64,000 bases of DNA from Nostoc sp. 'Peltigera membranacea cyanobiont' 210A (GCF_002246015.1 NZ_NOLJ01000005.1:411521-475520), one strand, 5' to 3'; counted from the stretch's first letter, positions 55,801 through 64,000 are shown. Numbers and translations: made by a program. The notes: generated by a model not told the origin, from the sequence alone.

Positions 55801-58800
55801 TCCCCTAGTGCTTCGACGGCAATTGAACGAGTTAAATCACCCTTAGTTACAGCTGTAGCAACTTCTGCGATCGCTCGCAACTGAGTTGTCAGTGTAGCAG
55901 CAAGTTCATTCACGTTATCTGTCAAATCTTTCCAAGTTCCAGCCGCGCCAGGGACTCTTGCTTGTCCGCCTAACTTCCCTTCAATTCCCACTTCCCGCGC
56001 TACTGTGGTTACTTGATTGGCAAAGGTTGCCAGGGTATCAATCATCTCGTTGATTGTCTCTGCCAAGGTTTCAATTTCTCCCTTGGCATCTAACATTAGT
56101 TTCCGTTTCAAGTCACCGTTAGCAACTGCCGTTACAACTCTGGCAATACCCCGTACTTGTGCCGTTAAGTTACCCGCCATCGAGTTCACGTTATCTGTTA
56201 AATCTTTCCAAGTACCCGCGACACCTTGGACTTGCGCTTGTCCGCCTAACTTCCCTTCAGTTCCCACTTCCCGCGCCACCCGCGTTACTTCACTTGCAAA
56301 GGAACTAAGTTGATCCACCATTGTGTTGGTGGTGTTCTTCAAGTCTAAAATTTCGCCTTTGGCATCGACGGTAATTTTCTTAGATAAGTCGCCATTAGCT
56401 ACCGCTTTCGTAACTTCCGCGATGTTGCGAACTTGTCCGGTGAGGTTCCCCGCCATCGAGTTTACATTGTCTGTTAAATCTTTCCAAGTGCCTGCAACTC
56501 CTCTGACGTAAGCTTGCACGCCCAATTTCCCTTCGGTTCCCACCTCACGCGCAACCCTTGTAACTTCCGATGCAAAGGAATTTAGCTGATCCACCATTGT
56601 ATTAATGGTGTTTTTAAGTTCCTGAATTTCGCCTTTCACATCGACAGTGATTTTCTTAGATAAGTCGCCATTTGCTACGGCTGTGGTAACTTCGGCAATG
56701 TTTCGCACCTGTGCCGTTAAACTTCCCGCCATGAAGTTTACGCTGTCGGTTAAATCTTTCCAAGTTCCGGCTACACCTTTAACTTCGGCTTGTACGCCCA
56801 GCTTACCTTCAGTTCCCACCTCACGGGCAACCCGCGTTACTTCACTTGCAAAGGAATTGAGTTGATCTACCATTGTGTTGACGGTGTTTTTCAACTCTAA
56901 AATTTCACCTTTAACATCAACAGAGATTTTCTTAGATAAGTCGCCATTAGCTACGGCGGTTGTCACGGCGGCAATGTTTCGTACCTGTGCCGTTAAACTT
57001 CCCGCCATGAAGTTTACGCTGTCAGTTAAATCTTTCCAAGTTCCAGCCACGCCACGCACATCTGCTTGTACGCCTAATTTACCTTCGCTTCCCACTTCCC
57101 GCGCCACCCGCGTTACTTCACTTGCAAAGGAGTTGAGTTGATCCACCATTATATTGATGGTATTCTTGAGTTCGAGAATTTCGCCTTTGACAGCAACAGT
57201 AATTTTCTTAGATAAATCACCATTTGCGATCGCAGTCGTAACTTCGGCAATGTTCCGCACCTGTGCCGTCAAGCTTCCCGCCATGAAGTTCACACTGTCG
57301 GTTAAATCTTTCCAAGTGCCGGCAACGTCTTTCACCTCCGCTTGTACGCCCAATTTCCCTTCAGTTCCCACCTCACGGGCAACTCGCGTCACTTCACTTG
57401 CAAAGGAACTAAGTTGATCTACCATCGTGTTGATGGTGTTTTTCAACTCCAGAATTTCACCTTTCACATCAACCGTGATTTTCTTGGATAAGTCGCCTGT
57501 TGCAACCGCCGTAGTCACTTCGGCAATATTCCGTACCTGTGCCGTCAAACTTCCCGCCATGAAATTCACGCTGTCGGTTAAATCTTTCCAAGTGCCAGCC
57601 ACACCGCGTACTTCTGCTTGCACGCCCAGTTTACCCTCGCTTCCCACTTCACGGGCAACCCTTGTTACTTCTGATGCAAAGGAATTAAGTTGATCCACCA
57701 TTGTGTTGATGGTATTTTTGAGTTCCAGAATTTCACCTTTGACATCGACGGTGATTTTCTTGGATAAGTCGCCTGTTGCAACTGCCGTAGTCACTTCGGC
57801 AATATTCCGCACTTGTGCCGTCAAACTTCCTGCCATGAAGTTCACGCTGTCAGTTAAATCTTTCCAAGTTCCAGCCACACCGCGCACATCGGCTTGCACA
57901 CCCAGTTTACCTTCACTTCCCACCTCACGCGCAACCCGTGTTACTTCACTTGCAAAGGAACTGAGTTGATCCACCATTATATTGATGGTATTCTTGAGTT
58001 CCAGAATTTCACCTCTGACATCGACGGTAATTTTTTTGGATAGATCGCCATTTGCGATCGCAGTAGCAACTTCGGCAATATTTCGCACTTGTCCGGTAAG
58101 ATTACCCGCCATTAAGTTAACGTTGTCCGTTAAATCTTTCCAAGTACCCGCAACTCCCCGCACTTCTGCTTGTACGCCTAACTTCCCTTCAGTTCCCACC
58201 TCACGCGCAACTCTTGTCACTTCACTTGCAAAAGAATTAAGCTGATCCACCATTGTGTTAATGGTATTCTTGAGTTCCAGAATTTCGCCTTTGACATCGA
58301 CAGTGATTTTCTTAGATAAGTCGCCATTTGCCACAGCCGTTGTCACTTCGGCAATATTCCGCACCTGTGCCGTCAAGCTTCCCGCCATGAAATTCACACT
58401 ATCGGTAAGGTCTTTCCACGTACCCGCTACCCCGCGAACTTCTGCTTGACCGCCCAATTTACCTTCAGCACCCACCTCACGCGCAACTCTTGTTACTTCC
58501 GATGCAAAAGAATTAAGTTGATCCACCATGATGTTGACGGTGTTTTTCAACTCTAAAATTTCGCCTTTGACATCAACAGTGATTTTCTTGGAAAGGTCGC
58601 CATTCGCTACCGCCGTTGTTACTTCAGCAATATTACGGACTTGGGCAGTTAAATTCCCTGCCATCAAATTAACGTTATCAGTTAAATCCTTCCAAGTTCC
58701 TGCCACTCCTTTAACTTCTGCTTGTACGCCCAACTTCCCTTCAGTTCCGACTTCACGGGCAACTCGCGTCACTTCACTAGCAAAAGAATTCAATTGATCC

Positions 58801-59525
58801 ACCATCGTGTTGACGGTGTTTTTTAGTTCGAGAATTTCGCCTTTAACATTAACGGTGATTTTTTTGGATAAGTCACCATTTGCGATCGCAGTGGCAACTT
58901 CGGCAATGTTGCGAACTTGTCCGGTGAGATTACCCGCCATCAAGTTAACGTTATCAGTCAAATCTTTCCAAGTACCAGCCACACCTTGCACTTCAGCTTG
59001 GACACCCAACTTCCCTTCGGTTCCCACCTCACGGGCAACCCTGGTTACTTCACTGGCAAAGGAACCAAGCCGTTCTACCATCGTGTTGACGATATTAGCA
59101 GTTTGGAGAAACTCACCTTGGAGGGGTCTGCCATCAATTTCTGTGGCGATCGTTTGGGATAAGTCACCATTGGCGACCGACCGAATTACACGGGTTGTTT
59201 CAGCTGTTGGTTGAACTAAATCTGTAATTAGAGTATTGACAGAAATAACACAATCTGACCAAGAACCTCGAACATCTCCGAGAGAGGCGCGATCGGCAAT
59301 TTTGCCTTCTTTGCCGACAACGTTACCAATCCGTTGTAGTTCGGCCGCCATCCGCTCATTCTGGTCAATAATATCATTGAGCGTGTCAGCTATTTTACCT
59401 GCTACACCAGTATGATCTATGGGCATCCGAGCCGAGAAGTCACCCTGTTTAACAGCATTCAGCGTTCTTAGTAGCTGATTTAAATCTAGATTGTCGCTGT
59501 CTCTAGTTAACTGTTCGGTTGTCAT
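52860..59525 (-). CDS. Poly-HAMP hybrid histidine kinase with GAF and three receivers
   Basis: 2221 aa with no membrane span. Residues about 10-1270 are a chain of about 14 HAMP-like units; 12 share a 92-residue repeat (IANGDLSKKITVDVKGEILELKNT then FASEVTRVAREVGTEGKLGVQAEV). GAF about 1278-1430, coiled coil, H-box NMSHELRTPLNSL near 1528, HATPase with NLLSNAFKF, DTGIGIAPEKQ and GTGLGLSISREI. Three receivers follow, near 1830-1945 (LLDIRLPEMDG), 1955-2072 (VLDLGLPDMTG) and 2098-2218 (LMDVMMPEMDG). The layout recalls fungal Nik1/cyanobacterial osmosensor-type HAMP-array kinases. An AAGGATAAGG ribosome site precedes the ATG at 59525. Confidence 0.92.
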   Translation of the reverse strand: MTTEQLTRDSDNLDLNQLLRTLNAVKQGDFSARMPIDHTGVAGKIADTLNDIIDQNERMAAELQRIGNVVGKEGKIADRASLGDVRGSWSDCVISVNTLITDLVQPTAETTRVIRSVANGDLSQTIATEIDGRPLQGEFLQTANIVNTMVERLGSFASEVTRVAREVGTEGKLGVQAEVQGVAGTWKDLTDNVNLMAGNLTGQVRNIAEVATAIANGDLSKKITVNVKGEILELKNTVNTMVDQLNSFASEVTRVAREVGTEGKLGVQAEVKGVAGTWKDLTDNVNLMAGNLTAQVRNIAEVTTAVANGDLSKKITVDVKGEILELKNTVNIMVDQLNSFASEVTRVAREVGAEGKLGGQAEVRGVAGTWKDLTDSVNFMAGSLTAQVRNIAEVTTAVANGDLSKKITVDVKGEILELKNTINTMVDQLNSFASEVTRVAREVGTEGKLGVQAEVRGVAGTWKDLTDNVNLMAGNLTGQVRNIAEVATAIANGDLSKKITVDVRGEILELKNTINIMVDQLSSFASEVTRVAREVGSEGKLGVQADVRGVAGTWKDLTDSVNFMAGSLTAQVRNIAEVTTAVATGDLSKKITVDVKGEILELKNTINTMVDQLNSFASEVTRVAREVGSEGKLGVQAEVRGVAGTWKDLTDSVNFMAGSLTAQVRNIAEVTTAVATGDLSKKITVDVKGEILELKNTINTMVDQLSSFASEVTRVAREVGTEGKLGVQAEVKDVAGTWKDLTDSVNFMAGSLTAQVRNIAEVTTAIANGDLSKKITVAVKGEILELKNTINIMVDQLNSFASEVTRVAREVGSEGKLGVQADVRGVAGTWKDLTDSVNFMAGSLTAQVRNIAAVTTAVANGDLSKKISVDVKGEILELKNTVNTMVDQLNSFASEVTRVAREVGTEGKLGVQAEVKGVAGTWKDLTDSVNFMAGSLTAQVRNIAEVTTAVANGDLSKKITVDVKGEIQELKNTINTMVDQLNSFASEVTRVAREVGTEGKLGVQAYVRGVAGTWKDLTDNVNSMAGNLTGQVRNIAEVTKAVANGDLSKKITVDAKGEILDLKNTTNTMVDQLSSFASEVTRVAREVGTEGKLGGQAQVQGVAGTWKDLTDNVNSMAGNLTAQVRGIARVVTAVANGDLKRKLMLDAKGEIETLAETINEMIDTLATFANQVTTVAREVGIEGKLGGQARVPGAAGTWKDLTDNVNELAATLTTQLRAIAEVATAVTKGDLTRSIAVEALGEVAILKDNINQMIANLRETTQKNTEQDWLKTNLAKFTRMLQGQRDLETVSKLILSELAPLVGAQHGVFFLMESVENTPYLKLISSYAYRERRHLANRFQLGEGLVGQCALEKERILLTEVPNDYVKISSGLGEATPLNAVVLPVLFEGQVTAVIELASFRRFSEIHLTFFDQLTESIAIVLNTIAASMRTEELLKQSQSLAEELQTQQSELRETNKRLEQQAQSLKTSEDLLKGQQEELQQTNAELEEKAELLAMQKKEVERKNREIEQARLSLEDKAEQLALSSKYKSEFLANMSHELRTPLNSLLILAKLLTDNIDQNLTSKQVEYSQTIYSAGTDLLTLINDILDLAKIESGTMSIDMIPMPLAELGDVIERTFRQIAQSKGLAFTIEFTPELPNTIYSDVKRLQQVLKNLLSNAFKFTEHGEVRLRIAVAKLGWSNDNETLNRAQLVIAFSVSDTGIGIAPEKQKVIFEAFQQADGSTSRRYGGTGLGLSISREIARLFGGEIKLISQPGEGSTFTFYLPQLSPEFRVLSAESTSKPLPTSHSLFLTPHSPRAERPATANSTQHGLNPSYPLTALITDDRTTIERGDRVLLIVEDDVNFARILLEMAQQQGFKVIAAQTGSTGLMLAQQFQPSAILLDIRLPEMDGWTVLDRLKHDPNTRHIPVHIMTVEEGRQRGLQLGAIAYLQKPLTSETISEALTKIKGFVERQVKNLLVVEDDDTQRLSIVELIGNSDVSTTAVADGATALEAIRTQHFDCLVLDLGLPDMTGFELIEQIKLLPNGKTLPIIVYTGREISKAQETELRRIAETIIIKDVRSPERLLDETALFLHRVQANLPEPKRQILEQLHSQDYLLTGKKALIVDDDMRNIFALTSMLERYQIQVLYAENGREGITLLENTPDIDVVLMDVMMPEMDGYETTRTIRQNEQFKSLPIIALTAKAMQGDREKCIEAGASDYITKPVDTEQLLSLLRVWLYR
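54065..54231. repeat. Repeat-derived linker between HATPase and first receiver
   Basis: The DNA has GAGTGCTGTTAGCGG twice, GGGGAGTGGGGAGTG runs and CAGCACTCAGCACTC heptads, all intergenic-type repeats. The sense frame gives a Ser/Pro-rich linker (STSKPLPTSHSLFLTPHSP) without stops. Confidence 0.65.
55758..59070 (-). repeat. Twelve tandem 276-bp HAMP-coding units
   Basis: Twelve successive 92-codon units, spaced by exactly 276 bp wherever checked. Internal units (3 to 9 from the N-terminus) are the most alike, and the C-terminal two (LKRKLMLDAKGEIETL, LTRSIAVEALGEVAIL) have diverged. This gradient is what unequal crossover or gene conversion in the middle of an array would give. The series of plus-strand ORFs here is an artefact. 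Confidence 0.85.
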
Positions 59526-60033
59526 AGCCTTATCCTTAATCTTAATCCTTGAATAATTTTTTGTATTTTTTGCACCCCGTACTTATTTAGAGTACTTTTA
59601 GCCAATGCGTATCACAATAAAGAGCAGGGAATAGAAAGTGGATCAAACTACTTTTTATGGGTGCGAGTGTAAGCAGTTAACAAATAGTGCTAACTAAATG
59701 GTATTGCCGTCGATATATCTGGCATACCACTTAGCTAATGATAGCTAGTTGGAATCTGTTATGCAGCATTAATTGTCGGCGATGCCTAACTTGGGCGAGT
59801 AAGCGATCGCACAGTAGAACACACGATGACAATTAACATCACGTTTTATGATTTTTGGAATTTGAGGCAAGCAGCAAATCAATAAATCCTAACTGATAAT
59901 TGAGGTTTGCTAAAGTCAGAAATATCCGGCAACTCCAAGGATTGGCAAATGGTTAGAGAGTACTCACCCCAGAGACATCTGCCTCCGCTTGAAAGTGGCG
60001 TAGGCGTAGCCCGTCGTAGACATCGCTTTATTT
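59526..60033. other. 508-bp intergenic region
   Basis: Between the chelatase stop and the poly-HAMP kinase start, both on the minus strand, so it holds the kinase promoter (not located). An imperfect hairpin lies near 59689-59736 (GGTATTGCC/GGCATACC). A CTTGAAAGTGGCGTAGGCGTAGCCCGTCGTAGAC-type dispersed repeat lies at about 59989-60023. Confidence 0.5.
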
Positions 60034-63000
60034 CTAAACCGTCACACCCTCCAACTCTTCATCCGTTAACTCATACAACTGGCGCAACTTATCTAACTTA
60101 TCACCATCAGCTTCCCAGAAACCCCGCCCATGCGCCTCCAACATTCTGCCTAAAATATTGCGGAAAGCTTCAGGATTTGCCTTCCGTAACTTATCCGCCA
60201 TCTCTGCATCTAACGCATAAGTATCTGCCGCTTGGTCATAAACCCAATCATCGGTAAAATCGGCAGTACCACCCCAACCAATCAACGCCGTCATCCGTTG
60301 GGAAATTTCAAAAGCACCACCAGAACCTTGATTTGCCATTGCTTGCGCCCATTTGGGATTTACCAACTTAGTGCGATACTCCATTCGTAGCAAATCATCT
60401 AAATTGCGCGGTGTAGTATCCTTCGAGAAACTTTCTACAAAGCTAGTTGAAACCTTCTTACCGCCTTGTTTTTCTGCCGCCTTTTTCAAACCGCCCGTAT
60501 TGGCGTAATATTCTTGAATATCAGTTAAACCATATTCTACCGAATCGATTTCTTGGACAATGCGATCGCTAGTTTTTAACAACGTATTCAACACTTCCGG
60601 TCTAGCTTGACCCTTATCTTCTCTCCCGTAGCTAAACACATTGCGACTTTGCCAAGTATTCCCCAACTCCTCACCAGATTCCCAATTACCATCAACCACC
60701 CTATCATTCACCAAAGAACCAAAATCACCCGCCGGATTAGAAAACAATCTCGCCGATGCATTTTCCACCCCTTGGGCTTTTAAAGCTAAAGCATGTCTTC
60801 TAATAAAATTCCGATCATCGGGTTCATCAGCATCAGCCGCCCGTTGAAATAAATCATCCAACAATTCGATGATATTTACAAAACTATCCCGAAAAATCCC
60901 AGATAAATTACCCAACACATCAATGCGGGGATGTCCAACCTCCGCCAACGGCTTCAATTCATAACGAACAACCCTACCAGTTCCTTCCTTAACAGGTTCA
61001 GCCCCCACCAACTCCAAAAGAATCCCCAAAGATTCACCCTTAGTTTTAATCGCATCTAATCCCCATAACATCACCGCCACCGTTTCAGGATATTTCCCAT
61101 ATTCCTCCAAATGCTGGGCGATAATTTTTTGAGCAATTTCTCGTCCCCGTTGGTATGCAGCAGGTGAAGGCATCCGATAAGGATCTAAAGCATGAATATT
61201 CCTCCCAGTCGGCAAAACCCCAGCCCCATCCCTTAACAAATCCCCCCCAGGCGCAGGCGGAATATACTCCCCATTCAACCCCCTCAACAAATTCGTTAAC
61301 TCATCCGTAGATTGCATCAACAAATCCCTTATTAACCTTTCCTCCTCCTCTCTTTCTTCTTTGCGCCTTTGCGGTAGCCTGCGGCAAGCCGAAGCGTCTA
61401 CGTTTTCTTCCTCCTCCCCCCCAAAATATGCCTCCAAATAAGAAGCCAATTCCTCCTCACTCGGCTTTTCCCCCAAAGTATGCAGCCCAGAAGAAAACAA
61501 CCGATTTTCTAAAACTTGCAAATATCCATACAACTCCACCAAATAATCATCAAAAGTATGACTACTAAACATCCGCACATTTTCGGGAGTAAACGCAATT
61601 CCCAACCGTTTCGCATCCGCAAACGGACAATCGGCATCTAAACCAGAATCCACAATTTTTTTACAAATCCCTTCCTTCAAAACATAATTCTTTTGTGGAT
61701 CTTCACGATACTCCGAAATCAAATCTCGTAATGCCACCAATTCCTTATACAGACCTGCACGCCCATAAGGCGGTACATTATGAGAAATTAATACACCATA
61801 ACCGCGACGTTTTGCCAACATCGATTCAGACGGATTATTCGCCGCATATATATATAGATTAGGCAAATTTCCTAACAAAATATCCGACCAAGAATAACCC
61901 GTATTACCCAACGGAGAACCAGGCAACCATTCCACCGTCCCATGCATTCCAAAATGAACTAAAGCATCAGCTTCAAACTCATTTTGCAACCATTTATAAT
62001 AAGCAGCATATTGGGGATGAGGCGTTAAATCTCGTTCAAACATTAAGCGCATCGGGTCGCCTTGTATACCCAAAGGTGGTTGTACACCTATCCAGACATT
62101 CCCTAACTGCACACCGCCAATCTGGAATTCGTCGCCATAGGTTTTAATTCCAGTTCCCGTGAGAGATTTCCATTGTTTTTCAATCCGGGAAGTTTGTAGA
62201 TATCCCAGCCATTTTTCTAGAGTGCGAACATTGACACTACTTGTGGGGTGGGCAACATGAGCGCCATTATCTAGGGGCAGGCGAGACGACTGCCCCACAA
62301 GAGAATTAGCTTCATCTGCTTCTTTCACCCAGCGAATCAATTCTTCCCCATCTTCCGGTAAATCCCCCACGGTATAACCTTGTTCTTTGAGTGCGTGGAG
62401 AAACTTCAGCAAACTACGCGGCACATTTAATAATGCAGCTGTGCCCACAGCACCATAACCCGGTGGGAACCCATATAAAATAATTGCTATCTTGCGTTCC
62501 GATGCAGGTTTTTGCCGCAAAGCCACCCAAGTTTTTACCCTACCAATTAATCGCTGCACCCGTTCGGGAACCAGATAAATATTTTCGCCCACCAAACCAC
62601 CAAGGGGAACGGTATCAATAGCCCCATCCAATTCTGGTAAGGCATACAATACTACACTTTGCAATCCGCCGATACCTTGGCGTGTCCACGAGGAAATATC
62701 TTGAATTAATAGTGGTGCAGCAACAATATAAGGTACATTTTTGGCAGTAAGGATGCGTTTTGCGACTTCTATTTGACGGCCAGCTTCCATTGAACCAGCG
62801 GGGCCACCTACCAGAGGAAAGCCAATTGTAGAGACGATCGCATCTACTTTTACTGCTTCACTAGATAGTGAGGGAGTTTCTATATTACCTAGTTGTCGTT
62901 GCTGAATTTCATAGTCGGTTGTCATTAAATCTCGTACCGCCACGTGTCCTTCTACACCGTTGATGAAAATAGGCAAGGGAGTTAACCCAGCTTTTTCAAA

Positions 63001-63792
63001 ACTGCGAATCAGTTGCGGAATATAAGCTTGTTTGGTGATGACGTGTTTTCGGTACAGGAGAATTCCTACAACTGGGGAGACGCGATTAGGGAAGACGCGA
63101 TGAATCGCGTCTCTACAATGGGTTTTATGCCATTCTAAATACTCGCGGGGCGATTCAAAAAAACCTTGATAGTCGGGATGGAGTAATCCGATGTTGGGGG
63201 TTTCGACTAGCGGGGGAATGTCGCCGACTTTTAAATCTAAGTATTTTTCTGCCAGTGTCCAGAATAATGAAGCGACGTTTTCTGGGCCGCCAGCATTCCA
63301 GTAACCATAGATAATTAACCAGTTGCGTAAGTCTTGGACTTTTTGCACTGGCACGTATTTCAGTAGTTTGGGGCCAATTTTTAAGAAGCTGATGTAACCA
63401 GCGAGTTTGTCTTCTTCTCGCCCGTTGCTAAATTTGTCGAGGATGAATTTAACGGGTTTGGGCATTCCTTTGGGTTTGTCGCCAATAGCAAAATCACCCA
63501 ATTTGGTTAAACTCAGCAATTCTAAGGCTGACTCAAAGACTAGACGGATGGGAATTTGGGCAATGCGATCGCGCAACCACACAACCTGGTCATAATCAAA
63601 TAGTAGGCTACCGAAAAACACATCAACGTCATGCAGTGCTGCTTCTACTTCGGCACGTTGACTGGTAAGATCGCGATCGCTAAATACCCGAATATCCAAC
63701 TCAGGACAGCGAGAGTTAGCCAAAAAGGCTGCTTTTCTGTACAAGTCAGCGTTGAATGATTCAAACCCAGCAATCAAGACGATGCGTTTCAT
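60034..63792 (-). CDS. chlH: Magnesium/cobalt chelatase large subunit, ChlH/CobN family
   Basis: 1252 aa. The large chelatase subunit binds the tetrapyrrole and inserts Mg2+ (ChlH, chlorophyll) or Co2+ (CobN, cobalamin) with ATPase partners. Residues such as LPNLYIYAANNPSESMLAKRRG, MHGTVEWLPGSPLGN, VAVMLWGLDAIKTKGES and NPKWAQAMANQGSGGAFEI are family hallmarks. The N-terminus (MKRIVLIAGFESFNADLYRKAAFL) differs from the usual cyanobacterial ChlH start, so this is probably a second ChlH-like paralog; Mg versus Co specificity is not settled. Three in-frame repeat insertions lie near residues 226-237, 497-517 and 797-810. No partner subunit is nearby. Confidence 0.82.
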   Translation of the reverse strand: MKRIVLIAGFESFNADLYRKAAFLANSRCPELDIRVFSDRDLTSQRAEVEAALHDVDVFFGSLLFDYDQVVWLRDRIAQIPIRLVFESALELLSLTKLGDFAIGDKPKGMPKPVKFILDKFSNGREEDKLAGYISFLKIGPKLLKYVPVQKVQDLRNWLIIYGYWNAGGPENVASLFWTLAEKYLDLKVGDIPPLVETPNIGLLHPDYQGFFESPREYLEWHKTHCRDAIHRVFPNRVSPVVGILLYRKHVITKQAYIPQLIRSFEKAGLTPLPIFINGVEGHVAVRDLMTTDYEIQQRQLGNIETPSLSSEAVKVDAIVSTIGFPLVGGPAGSMEAGRQIEVAKRILTAKNVPYIVAAPLLIQDISSWTRQGIGGLQSVVLYALPELDGAIDTVPLGGLVGENIYLVPERVQRLIGRVKTWVALRQKPASERKIAIILYGFPPGYGAVGTAALLNVPRSLLKFLHALKEQGYTVGDLPEDGEELIRWVKEADEANSLVGQSSRLPLDNGAHVAHPTSSVNVRTLEKWLGYLQTSRIEKQWKSLTGTGIKTYGDEFQIGGVQLGNVWIGVQPPLGIQGDPMRLMFERDLTPHPQYAAYYKWLQNEFEADALVHFGMHGTVEWLPGSPLGNTGYSWSDILLGNLPNLYIYAANNPSESMLAKRRGYGVLISHNVPPYGRAGLYKELVALRDLISEYREDPQKNYVLKEGICKKIVDSGLDADCPFADAKRLGIAFTPENVRMFSSHTFDDYLVELYGYLQVLENRLFSSGLHTLGEKPSEEELASYLEAYFGGEEEENVDASACRRLPQRRKEEREEEERLIRDLLMQSTDELTNLLRGLNGEYIPPAPGGDLLRDGAGVLPTGRNIHALDPYRMPSPAAYQRGREIAQKIIAQHLEEYGKYPETVAVMLWGLDAIKTKGESLGILLELVGAEPVKEGTGRVVRYELKPLAEVGHPRIDVLGNLSGIFRDSFVNIIELLDDLFQRAADADEPDDRNFIRRHALALKAQGVENASARLFSNPAGDFGSLVNDRVVDGNWESGEELGNTWQSRNVFSYGREDKGQARPEVLNTLLKTSDRIVQEIDSVEYGLTDIQEYYANTGGLKKAAEKQGGKKVSTSFVESFSKDTTPRNLDDLLRMEYRTKLVNPKWAQAMANQGSGGAFEISQRMTALIGWGGTADFTDDWVYDQAADTYALDAEMADKLRKANPEAFRNILGRMLEAHGRGFWEADGDKLDKLRQLYELTDEELEGVTV
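61363..61402. repeat. Dispersed repeat inside the chelatase ORF (1)
   Basis: GCGCCTTTGCGGTAGCCTGCGG and CAAGCCGAAGCGTCTACG are intergenic-repeat motifs; in frame they encode VDASACRRLPQRRK in an acidic, low-complexity stretch of the protein. Confidence 0.65.
62243..62302. repeat. Dispersed palindromic repeat inside the chelatase ORF (2)
   Basis: It begins CTTGTGGGGTGGGC and ends TGCCCCACAAG, an inverted repeat related to the 25-bp arms at 2006-2065. The sense frame reads SLVGQSSRLPLDNGAHVAHP, which interrupts the otherwise conserved EADEAN...VNVRTLEKWLGYL context. Confidence 0.75.
63085..63118. repeat. Dispersed palindromic repeat inside the chelatase ORF (3)
   Basis: GACGCGATGAATCGCGTCTCTAC is the same unit as in the hairpin at 52738-52798 and at 14534. 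The in-frame peptide is CRDAIHRVFPNR, between HKTH and VSPVVGILLYRKHV. Confidence 0.75.
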
Positions 63793-63910
63793 GCCTGTAA
63801 GCTACGAAATATTTCTTTACTTAAATTTTAAACGTGCTTTCAGGCTGATTGTTAAATATCTACCCACAGATTCCGGTCAGTAGTTCCTTGAAGGAGGTAG
63901 GGCTTCACCT

Positions 63911-63934
63911 GGATTTCTCACTTGTGAGAAATCC
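63911..63934. repeat. Perfect 11-bp-stem palindrome upstream of chelatase gene
   Basis: GGATTTCTCAC-TT-GTGAGAAATCC, about 120 bp before the chelatase ATG on its 5' side. It could be a repressor site or a transcript end from beyond the window. Confidence 0.6.
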
Positions 63935-63939
63935 AAGAA

Positions 63940-64000
63940 GTGTGGGAGGTGTGGGAGGTGTGGGAGGTGTGGGAGGTGTGGGAGGTGTGGGAGGTGTGGG
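63940..64000. repeat. 9-bp tandem repeat (GTGTGGGAG), continuing past window
   Basis: Nearly seven perfect copies of GTGTGGGAG run to the last base. Array length cannot be known from this window. Confidence 0.9.

Noticed and set aside
55591..59214. Series of plus-strand ORFs of 60-135 codons over the poly-HAMP gene
   Set aside because: They recur with the 276-bp unit and are antisense shadows of the HAMP array; no ribosome sites or own homology.
59907..60257. Plus-strand 116-codon ORF
   Set aside because: Antisense to the chelatase 3' end and built partly from a dispersed repeat.
63940..64000. CRISPR or telomere-like array
   Set aside because: A simple 9-bp tandem repeat with no spacers.

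Overview
The window looks like chromosomal DNA of a filamentous heterocyst-forming cyanobacterium of the Nostoc/Anabaena type. The evidence is the very frequent GCGATCGC (HIP1) octamer, a ChlH-type chelatase subunit, System II cytochrome c maturation genes (ccdA-ccsB), several giant multi-domain histidine kinases, a Roco protein, heptanucleotide tandem repeats and many dispersed palindromic repeats. The species assignment is inference; no rRNA or marker search was possible.

Layout. 1-2.2 kb: tandem DUF6745-type paralogs, the first cut by the window edge and the second frameshifted, with a 126-bp repeat inserted behind the second. 2.2-4.5 kb: a receiver/histidine-kinase gene beside two genes that have lost the front of their receiver domains. 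4.6-8.4 kb: a dihydroorotase-like gene, a double-domain histidine phosphatase and a small secreted protein, all on the minus strand. 8.4-9.3 kb: repeat-rich non-coding DNA with a small MITE (8-bp target duplication) and an array of palindromes spaced every 21 bp. 9.3-11.5 kb: small membrane and hypothetical genes ending in a second type of MITE. 11.7-21.3 kb: a dCache-HAMP-GAF histidine kinase, a permease fused to a histidine kinase, and a leucine-rich-repeat Roco GTPase. 21.5-28.1 kb: a split hydantoinase/oxoprolinase pair and small metabolic genes. 28.5-34 kb: a giant Ser/Thr kinase-ATPase-histidine kinase. 34-42 kb: mostly single housekeeping or accessory genes (nucleotidyltransferase, GFA enzyme, cobalamin adenosyltransferase, 2H ligase, YciI, QueF) plus a likely SRP RNA gene. 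42-45.4 kb: PstS and the ccdA-ccsB pair. 45.6-59.5 kb: two convergent giant sensor kinases, one with a roughly 14-unit HAMP array. 60-63.8 kb: a ChlH/CobN-family chelatase subunit.

Three themes stand out. Signal transduction is dense: six intact kinase genes and two truncated ones occupy more than a third of the window. Dispersed intergenic repeats have entered coding sequences in frame at least six times (dihydroorotase, two giant kinases and three places in the chelatase gene) without breaking the reading frame. Duplication is active at several scales, including tandem gene copies, 276-bp HAMP units, 69-bp LRR units, and 42-bp and 9-bp tandem arrays. I did not find a clear new defence or CRISPR system. 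The best candidates for something undescribed are the 21-bp-phased palindrome array, the permease-kinase fusion and the in-frame repeat insertions.
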